From Ctena decussata (Eukaryota > Mollusca > Bivalvia > Lucinida > Lucinidae): 64,000 nt of DNA. Below are positions 56,310 through 64,000 of the stretch, piece after piece. The notes under the pieces were generated by a model. The model was not told the origin of the DNA. It made no database searches and worked only from the letters and a program-made list of their open reading frames with translations. Position 1 is the first letter of the stretch. Each line of letters begins with the position of its first letter. The position numbers and the translations under genes are program-made. The stretch spans positions 6,696,001 through 6,760,000 of the forward strand of contig OZ022511.1 in assembly GCA_963989385.1 (NCBI GenBank), written 5' to 3'.

Positions 56310-57974
56310 GTACATTTCATAAAGATATTAAAAACAATAGGGATTTACGGGCTAGAAATACTTTCCGGATATTTGCAAGTGCCCTAATGTCAACAATTAT
56401 TGACACTTGCCCATTTTAAAGCCCCAAGCGAGACATCTTCGACACCGAAATGCAACTGCCTAATTCGAATCCAAACCTTGAAAACTCGTGTTATTGAACA
56501 GAACAAACTGCAAACGAACGGACAGAGTTATGCTGGGTTTTCGTCAAGATATTCAAAAATACACTAGTAGTATATAGTCTTACCGGCCATAACTAATAAA
56601 AAAACGTGCAGGTTCTTGGCAAGTGCCTTAACGTCAAAACAACATGGAAATGCATAATTTACGATCCTAAGCAAGGCATGGTCGGTAAAACTGAACAAGT
56701 ATAATGTATATGTATGATTTTCTTGTAATAATATATGTTTCAATTTCATGCATATGTAACATTTGTATTCGTGAAGAAATACTAAGGTTATTGAATGAAG
56801 TGATGCCCGCACCGACAGACAGACACATGGACAACAAACATAAAACCCCAACCGCTAGTATGAATGCAAGCATATTGCTACTCCTTTAGTAATGGAGTAT
56901 ATACTAGTATCTGAAATGCGTGAGGTGTTATAAAAAGGGGGAAAAATTACCGTGGGTCACTGCTCGGCTTCATTTTTCAAATACAAATTTGTACAGCCTA
57001 TGATAAAGGACTGGGCCGAAATATTCACGTTAGTAAAAGAAACTTTAAATTTCAAATTTCCAAATGCCTTGTGTTTGCTTGAAGAAGATATGAGGAGATT
57101 TTGCAGTGCTCCAAACATTTTCGTAACCGTACATATGATGTTATGAGTACTAAGAGACTTAACTAATCCTTAACAAAAGACATGTTAAAGCTGACGATGC
57201 TTTGAACAACTAGGCCCTGACATATAGAGGAAAGAAGACCTGCCCGGAAACTGCCGGGTGAACTTGTTTCGCTGTTGCCTATATCGTAAGCTTTAAAAGC
57301 AGAACTACACGCACTTTAATGTATATTATTGCATAAATATCGGTGTCACATGCTATTACCAGGCATGTTTTAACGAGCACAGCATCATGTATTAACAAGG
57401 CGATTCAATTGCTATAATGATTGCATTTGCGACTTTTCGAATGCAAGTTGAAGGGCGATACTCCGTCAGTACAAACACAAGCGATAAGATTGCATTTGCA
57501 GTTATTGATAAAAGACTTTAATGCTAGAATTATACAGATTCGAATATTTAAAAAAAACTAAAAAGCAGGTGGCATCGAAGCGAACATTTTAGTAACTATG
57601 ACCTAGACTTGTGAACTGCTGCTTAAGGTTAGACAAAAATTCAAGATAGCCGACCATGGCCTGAAACGAGGCTTTTTATTGAAACGCATAGTGGTTGTCA
57701 GCAAGGTAATGGAGATGATGCCGAAAACAAAGGCCCAAACATTTTCGTTATTTTTGTAGCATTGTGGTTGAATAATAACGATCAACCATGACTTTTCATT
57801 GCATTAACGTTTTCCAGGTCCCTCGGGAGCTGTTGAAAACATTGGCCCCGACCTCAGTTTTCAGCAGTTCCCTCGGGACCTGGCAAATGTTAATTCATAA
57901 AAAAAAAAACAAGTTTTCTCCCTATACTAATTCGTAATGAAATAATTCATATCGCATGTAAGGTAAATGGATAC
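56310..57974. other. Intron sequence, one inverted repeat
   Basis: The only structure seen is an imperfect inverted pair at 57808-57890 (CCAGGTCCCTCGGGAGCTG and CAGTTCCCTCGGGACCTGG). Confidence 0.6.
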
Positions 57975-58175
57975 ATTTTCAGGGGAAGCAACTCTAACTC
58001 GACATTTTCATATTTGCCTTCCGTTTCGATGGTCAGAAACACATGAAGAAGTATAAATTAGTTCCTCTTATGAGCAAAGTTATTTCCTTTATGAGCAGAT
58101 CCCTTTTTAGAAGGGTTTTGATGCCCAGAAAAGCAAATAGGAAGTCACAAAACTTGTCTCTCTTGAAATAAAAAT
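57975..58175. repeat. GGGGAAGCAACTC-family repeat
   Basis: TTTTCAGGGGAAGCAACTC and GCAAATAGGAAGTCACAAAA blocks. It lies just downstream of exon 3. Confidence 0.55.
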
Positions 58176-58202
58176 GTTGAAAACATGTCTAGCACTCCTT
58201 AC

Positions 58203-58277
58203 CTTTGCACACGTCACTCTCACAAACATAGTTAGTAGTGTCTCCACATGAAGCGCTCGAACAATCAGCTCCTAAGA
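58203..58277 (-). CDS. Exon 3: 4-Cys module
   Basis: A 75-base phase-1 exon (25 codons) with acceptor TTACAG and donor GTAAGG. The translation runs from VLGADCSSASC to ESDVCK and holds four cysteines. Its length and start match exon 1. It is the first half of the second copy of the duplicated exon pair (exons 3 and 4). Confidence 0.82.
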
Positions 58278-58584
58278 CTGTAACATAGCAAAATAATATA
58301 CTGAACAAAAAAAGAAACGTTACATACATCGAAACAAGTAGTTTCTGATTTTCTACCCCTGCGACTTCAGATGAACTAGCTTGAATAATATACGGATCGA
58401 TAATGAATGAAAACAAAATAAGCACTTCTTAGTTCAAGTTATAAGCCTCAATCAAATAATGAAATTGGTATGAAGGTTTCTGGAAAAAAATGATTTGAAT
58501 GTTCAAGTAACGTTTCAGTTTTGCTCAGTATATATTTAAAAATAGCAAACACTCAGATCAGCGCTGCAGGTAAAAAGGGTTGAC

Positions 58585-58710
58585 AGAGATACTTTAGGGT
58601 TAGTTTCCTTTTGTCCACAAAAACATGTGTTGTGACCCATCATAAGTACCGTCTCGCCGAGACCGTTCTAATGAGGGGTCAAAACATATACTTTCATTGA
58701 CAACTAAGAA
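58585..58710. repeat. TTGTGACC-family hairpin repeat
   Basis: GTTGTGACCCATCATAAG, GTCTCGCCGAGAC, then CTAATGAGGGGTCAAAAC. Confidence 0.55.
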
Positions 58711-59351
58711 AAATATCTGAAACTCTTATCTGAAACTCTGCTGAGATAAGTTTTCGTTTCCAAGGTTATTCTGGATTTATTACTATTTTAATAAGAGCTT
58801 ACCAAATTTTAGCATAAAATTTTCAGTATATGACCTTGAACTCAATGCCATTGAGAAGTAACGAATATTACTATGTAAAATTGACACTTACGGAAGTATT
58901 CATGTATAATTAACAAAAGCTCCAATAGCCTTGACCTTAGGTACATCCAGTGACCTCTACGTCAGTGGTTCAGCTTGGTAGACATTTAATGTAAAACCTA
59001 AATCATTATATACATTATATAACATCCACGAACGTCTAAACTAAATACATTACTGGATTTAAGAGATATGGGTCTTTCAAAATCATTTACCTTAACTTCC
59101 AAAATACGTTCGCATACGCAGGATGCGGATCTGTGGATGAGGATAGAGGTGTGTGTGGGGGAGGGGGGGGGGGGTCGCCGCCAGGACGACAGCATATGAT
59201 TAGGTTTTATGGGTATGCGGTGCGGGCAGGAGGGTCACTGTTCGGCATCACGAGAAGCCTCCCTTCCTTCATCATTGAGGAGAGATACAAACATTTCCAA
59301 GTTAGAGTGATACCCCATGGGGGTGGGGTTTCCTCTCTATCTATTTCCATG

Positions 59352-59412
59352 TTAGGTGGTCAGGTAAGGAATATACCTGTTAAAAAGGTATATTCCTTAC
59401 CTGCCCACCTGA
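59352..59412. repeat. Perfect hairpin
   Basis: AGGTAAGGAATATACC and its complement, separated by a short TGTTAAAAA-type loop. About 240 bases downstream of exon 2 in its intron. Confidence 0.75.
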
Positions 59413-59652
59413 CATGTAAATATATTTGACTCTCCGTCATCGGAAATGCACTCTTCAATATGATGTTGTTATACTGGTCTCTAGAAATACAAGATACAAA
59501 AAGAAATAAAATATAAAGGGAAACACTGGATTTGCTGTTTAGATAGAGAGGAAGAAATTCAAAGAAAGAGGAAAATATTTCCATATTAGAGTGACCTCCC
59601 TTGGGAGATTGGGGGTGGTGGGGGGGGGGTGCAGAAATGTAACTTGACATAC

Positions 59653-59793
59653 CCGTACACAGTCCAGCGGTGGCGCCACTGTCGATGGCTATATATCCTT
59701 CATTGCAACCGCATGTGTCCGTACTACACGCGGCATTTGCAGGGCATTTACCATTATTACTAGCGCAGTCAGTTGCCGTCCCATCAGCCTTCA
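59653..59793 (-). CDS. Exon 2: 6-Cys EB module
   Basis: A 141-base symmetric phase-1 exon (47 codons). The acceptor is TTTCAG and the donor GTATGT. The translation starts VKADGTATDC and contains TDTCGCNEGY and GLCT, giving six cysteines in an EB-like spacing. It is the clear homologue of exon 4 (52493-52621), which starts VKANGQATTC. Together with the 4-Cys exon before it, it forms a two-exon unit that occurs twice in the gene. Confidence 0.85.
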
Positions 59794-60098
59794 CTGAAAT
59801 TACAATTAGTAGGGAAACTTTACAATTGTTATGAGGACTATTTGATGACAATTAGGAAGCATTATACATGTAACTCTTATTTCTCAATAAAAACATATCT
59901 TTTGGCCGTCATTAGAATACTATGAGGGGTTGCAAAATATAAAACATATGTATTGATCCTCTTTAGCCTAGAACCGCCTCGCCGAGGAGATTCAAATGGG
60001 ACGTCAGAAAATATTTCCCTGGAGTAATCATCTGCAGCATCAGAAGCCTGAGAAGTATGAGATGAGTCTACACGGGAAAACGACAAGATAATATATTT

Positions 60099-60263
60099 GA
60101 GCCGCGACACGAGAAAACAAACAAAGTGGCATGTGCGCCCAGCGAAGACTCAAATAAGTCTGGGCATCCGCCCAGTCTGATCAGAGTCGTCACTGTCCGC
60201 ATAAAGCTAGCTAAGACCATTAGCGACCCTTTAAACGCACAGCAAAGACTCAGATCAGACTGG
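60099..60263. mobile_element. MITE-A copy 12 (left half only)
   Basis: Starts TGAGCCGCGACACGAG and breaks off inside the second arm after CAGATCAGACTGGA. Confidence 0.8.
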
Positions 60264-60934
60264 ATCTATTTTAACCGATCTTTCGCCTCTTATTGAAAAA
60301 AACTCTTAAGCTTTGTGTAATTGTTCCTTTGAGCGTTAGAGAAGATGGGCTTCGAATCTGTAGGTCTAATTGGTTCCAAAGTCTTAGAGAAGAAGAGAAA
60401 AATGAAGCTTCAAAAGAATATAATCTGGTAAAAGGAATTTCAAAGTTTTGATTATTTTTTAAATTATAGATAGAAATGTCTTTTTCTCTCTATGGCATAA
60501 GATCAGTTAAATAAGCTGGAACATATGAATTTACGATTCTGTGCATTAGGGATAGTTTGCTGTTTTTTTTGTTGTTTTGTTTTTTTGTTGTTTTTTTTCC
60601 TTTTTCCGCCAACGTTTCCCATCCCGTTTCAATGTAAAGGGAATATTTTGGGATGCAAACAAAGGTAAACCGGTTACAATTCCGGCAGCATTCGACTGAA
60701 CTCTTTCGAATCGAACTGAATCTTCATATTGCAACCGAGCCTCACTTGCAGATCAGCATACGAATCATCAAAATGACATGTTGCAGTCTTTAGGGAATTT
60801 TCAACTTTGAATAAGCTTAGAAATGCATCCTTGTAGAAGACTTTGCTCTATCTAGGCCCGCTCCTCGAAAAAAATGTGGTTATTGAGTCGCTCCTGTATG
60901 ATCATTCACTTAAAGCTTTACTCCGCTGATATAT

Positions 60935-61267
60935 CACAGGGTATAATCGATTCCGCTAATTTTCGCTTCCTGCAGAGACTGGCCGTCATATTTGGCTTCC
61001 GCCGAGACTGTCCGCGAACTCTTGCTTCCTGCCGAGACTTCTGTACATGATAAATCGCTACCTGAAGAGACTGTCCGTGTGATTCTGCTTCCTGCCGAGC
61101 CTCTCGGCAGGAAGCAGAGTCACGCGGACAGTCTCGGAAGGAAGCCAATTTTCGAGGACAGTAGTCTCTGCAGGAAGCAAGAGTTCGCGGACAGTCTCGG
61201 CGGAAGCCAAATATGACGGACAGTCTCTGCAGGAAGCGAAAATCGGCGGAATCGATTATACCCTGTG
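60935..61267. mobile_element. MITE-E copy 2: ten-unit hairpin
   Basis: Same ends and same arrangement of five plus five GCTTCCTGC-type units as copy 1. Flanked by TATAT on both sides (5-bp target duplication). Intronic, between exons 1 and 2. Confidence 0.88.
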
Positions 61268-61398
61268 TATATGCACAGTATATAATTAATTGAGAGTTGA
61301 TTTAGAAAATGGTACTTTATTTTTCGGGCTTAGAGTTAATGTCACAAGGTATACTTCTTGTACCCATAGGCTGATATATTGTTCCGTCAAAATGATAA

Positions 61399-61636
61399 TG
61401 AGCCGCGACACGACAAAACCAACAAAGTGGTTGTGCGCCCAGGGCAGACTCAGATCAGCCTGGGCATCCGCCCAGTCTGATCAGAGTTTTTGCTGTCCGC
61501 TTGAAGGTAGCTTAGACCCTTAGCTACCCTTTAATCGCATTGCGAAGAGTCTGATCAGACTGAGCGGATGCCCAGGCTGATCTGAGTCTGCGCTGGATGC
61601 ACAACCGCATTGTTGGTTTTCTCGTGTCGCGGCTCA
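61399..61636. mobile_element. MITE-A copy 13
   Basis: TGAGCCGCGACACGAC to CTCGTGTCGCGGCTCA, full length. Confidence 0.9.
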
Positions 61637-62047
61637 GTTATGGTGTGGAAATTAGGTAATATCATGTTACTCAAGATAAAACCTGTTCCTCTAAAATAAT
61701 TGCCTGCCCCCAGAAGTCAAACGTAGATATTTTCTTGTGTCCATATAGGGGTACTCATATATAAATATCTTGTGCATTCGAGGTATGTCAGTCAAGATAA
61801 AACCTGTTCCCTTAAAATAATTTCTTGATTCTAGAAGGCAAACGTAGATATTTTCTTGTACCCACAGGATAATAATTATTTTGTTCATTTGAGGTAATAT
61901 GTGGTGGAAATGAGGTAATATTATATTCCCCTAGATAAAAGCTATTCACGTAAATAACTGCTTCAAGAGGTACGATAAGCCATGATTTTTTTTCTGGAAC
62001 TCATTGGATATTATTTTGTTCACTCGAGATAATATGTGGTAAAAATA

Positions 62048-62397
62048 GAGGATCTTACATGAGTGCTCATGTATTATTGAATTTATTAAACGAGTTGGGG
62101 GAAAAGATAAGATGCGAGGCTTTGCCGAGCATCTTATCGTTTTTCCCCAACGAGTTTAATAAATTCAATAATACATGAGCACGAATGCAAGATTCTATTT
62201 ATCATATGACGCTAAAATCATATTCTATTAGCAGATTTTGCACTAAAACGTCACGATTTCGCCATTTGAAAACGCAACGTTTTTATGGACGCCGACCCAT
62301 AACGTTACGACGTAATTTGCATATTTAACCTACTAGTGGATTATCGTTTTTAATGCATGGCTTTATTACACTCTCAGAAGCGACGTCATATGATAAA
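62048..62397. mobile_element. MITE-F copy 2 (350 bases)
   Basis: Matches copy 1 end to end in the same orientation, with scattered substitutions. Confidence 0.85.
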
Positions 62398-62598
62398 TGA
62401 GTGTATATCCTGTTCTTCAACGTGAAACAAGCTTTTGATGCCACGAAGTTATATAAAACAATACATTAACATAAATTGAGTGATACATATACATATAGGA
62501 TGTTGTGATCACAAGGTATTAAGGTGTAAGGGCACATTTTCAGGGAAAGCAACTCTTGTCATTTTAATTTTTGCTTCCCTTCCCATCGGGGGTAACTC

Positions 62599-62810
62599 TT
62601 AACCCATTCCATTCGGGATACCCCGGGCAAACATTTTGTATCCAGATCAGGCCCGACAAACGTGGGGCCTGATCCGAGATCCAAACTGTTTGCTGCCTAG
62701 ACATCATTTCTACAAGAGTTATTTAGACCAATATTGTAAAAATATGCTTGATTTTTGATGCAGACGACAATTTCAGCAGACTTTAAACTACCCAGAATGC
62801 AATAGGTTAA
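62599..62810. mobile_element. MITE-D copy 2, nested in another repeat
   Basis: Starts TTAACCCATTCCATTCGGG and ends TGCAATAGGTTAA. It splits a GGGGAAGCAACTC-type repeat exactly at a TTAA that is intact in the copy near 8871. Confidence 0.83.
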
Positions 62811-62975
62811 ATAAACTAAAGAAGCAAATTCGTTCCTATAGGAGAAGATTCCATTTTGACTGGGCTTTGTCGTCCAGAAAAGCTGTGAGGAAGTCACAAT
62901 AGTTTTTTCCCTTTGTTAAAATGGCGGGAAAATAAGGCAATGTACCCTTACAGTTTAACTTGAGAGAATAATATA

Positions 62976-63201
62976 AACCGCGACGCGACAAAATCAACAA
63001 TATGGCTTTGCGCCAAGCGAAGACTAAGATCAGCCCGGGCATCCGCCATGTCCGATCAGAGTCTTCGCTGCCCACATGGAGGTAGCTTAGACCCTTAACT
63101 ACCCATTAAGCGCACAGCTAAGACTGGGCGGATGCCAAGGCTAATCAGAGTCTTTGCTGGGCGCACATGCCACTTTGCTGGTTTTGTCATTTCGCGGCTC
63201 A
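62976..63201. mobile_element. MITE-A copy 14
   Basis: AACCGCGACGCGACA to TTGTCATTTCGCGGCTC. Diverged. Confidence 0.8.
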
Positions 63202-63342
63202 TATATAATTTATGAAGCTTCAGGGTGAGATGATGTTCCCAAAACAAAGGACTTTCCCCTTTTGGGCTCCGAACTAAAATAAGGTCACGTTCGGCATAAT
63301 TACTCGGGTAAACTTGAGAAATAACCACTCGAAGATGATAAT

Positions 63343-63583
63343 TGAGCCGCCACACGTGAAAACCAACAAAGCGGTTGTGCGCTACCGCGCAGACTCATAT
63401 CAGCCTGTGCATCCGCCCAGTCTGATCAGGGTCTTCGCTGTCCGGTTTTGGGGTAGCTAAGGGATCTAAGCTAACCCCATGCTGACAGCGAAGACTCTGA
63501 TCAGACTGGGCGGATGCCCAGGTTGATCTGAGTCTGCGCTGTGGCACACAACCGCTTTGTAGGTTTTCTCGCGTCGAGGCTTA
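63343..63583. mobile_element. MITE-A copy 15
   Basis: TGAGCCGCCACACGTG to CTCGCGTCGAGGCTTA. It lies between copy 14 and exon 1. Confidence 0.85.
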
Positions 63584-63699
63584 TATAGTCATATCTTCGA
63601 GAAGCCCGTGGAATACCTAGCCCGTGGAATATCTGGGCATTGTTTGGGCTTACCCAAGTTATTATGCAAAACGTGTCTTAGTTTTATAAGTACTTTTAC

Positions 63700-63774
63700 C
63701 TCTGCATGTGTTATCGGAAGGTTCACACACGAAACCAGTATCACAGGCTTCAGAAGAACAATCCCCAAGGAGAG
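63700..63774 (-). CDS. Exon 1 of window: 4-Cys module
   Basis: A 75-base phase-1/phase-1 exon (25 codons). The acceptor is TTTGTAG and the donor GTAAAA. The translation begins LLGDCSSEAC and ends NTCR, with four cysteines. It closely parallels exon 3 (58203-58277), which has the same length and the same LG-x-CSS-x2-C start, so the two are probably duplicates. MITE-A copy 15 lies about 115 bases downstream in the intron. The preceding exon is beyond position 64000; no convincing exon was found between 63775 and the window edge. Confidence 0.8.
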
Positions 63775-64000
63775 CTACAAAAATGATACACTGTAGGTTA
63801 ATCATCTAGGAACTCTCTTTATTCATTAAGAAAACTTACTTGTAGAGTTTTCACTTTTGTTCAGTATGTTGATATATACACAGGCGCTTGAAGTTCTATG
63901 CTATGAAACATATTTCAATGCCGCTAAACATCTAGGCTATGAGCCATTTTGAAGAAATGACATATAGGCTGCGTCAAGTATAAAGGGTTTTGAGGTTGTT

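Larger units (their letters stand above)
10530..63774 (-). other. Gene span: EB/EGF-like cysteine-rich surface protein, last ten exons
   Basis: Ten minus-strand exons join into one open frame of 398 codons ending in TAA. Every junction has an AG acceptor and a GT donor (mostly GTAAGT or GTAAGG). Every intron splits a codon after its first base, so all nine introns are phase 1. The product is a chain of modules with 4-7 cysteines, spaced like EB modules or short EGF-like domains (C-x4-DC, then C-x-C, a hydrophilic turn and a final C). Such proteins in molluscs are often annotated as prion-like (Q/N-rich) domain-bearing protein 25-like. The C-terminus looks like a GPI-anchor signal, so the mature protein is probably extracellular and membrane-attached. 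Intron lengths from 5' to 3' are 3906, 1375, 5581, 3682, 17450, 3647, 11470, 3236 and 1702 bases. The signal peptide and first exons are outside the window. Ligand and function cannot be told from sequence; adhesion, clearance or immune recognition would be guesses. Confidence 0.8.

Overview
This window is animal nuclear DNA. It is AT-rich, intron-dominated, crowded with short hairpin (MITE-like) repeats and satellite-like arrays, and has one 23-base assembly gap. The repeat types (DR0-containing 145-bp arrays, hairpins beginning TGAGCCGCGACACGA, a Gypsy element with integrase ahead of RT/RNase H) and a cysteine-rich EB-module gene suggest a bivalve mollusc, probably a heterodont. That assignment rests on recognition, not on a search.

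One host gene can be supported. It lies on the minus strand across almost the whole window. Ten exons (63774 down to 10530) encode the last 398 residues of a secreted or cell-surface protein made of 4- to 7-cysteine EB/EGF-like modules. It ends in a short hydrophobic tail that looks like a GPI-anchor signal. All nine introns are phase 1 and GT-AG, so the coding parts of internal exons are multiples of three. The 5' exons, including any signal peptide, lie beyond the right edge. Only about 1.2 kb of the 53 kb gene span is coding.

Layout: 1-10529 is downstream flank with MITE-type repeats, a tRNA-derived SINE and no supported gene. 10530-16000 holds the last three exons, a MITE beside the stop codon, a SINE and a 145-bp satellite element. 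16-31 kb holds two exons in long introns filled with a ten-unit hairpin element, a 588-bp duplication, satellite elements and two microsatellite blocks. 31.0-35.0 kb holds one exon pressed against a 3.8-kb palindrome that carries a broken GCDT/CXC-type gene. 35.5-44.3 kb holds a decayed LINE and a decayed Gypsy-type LTR retrotransposon, with a satellite element inserted in gag. 44.3-48.1 kb is minisatellite and a seven-unit 145-bp array. 48.6-63.8 kb carries the five upstream exons among MITEs.

The transposon genes are broken by stops, frameshifts or deletions and are not expected to work. The strongest leads are the phase-1 EB gene, satellite families that share a nuclear-receptor-like DR0 12-mer and a period near 145 bp, the large palindrome, the Gypsy element with integrase ahead of RT/RNase H, and the two ten-unit hairpin elements with 5-bp target duplications.
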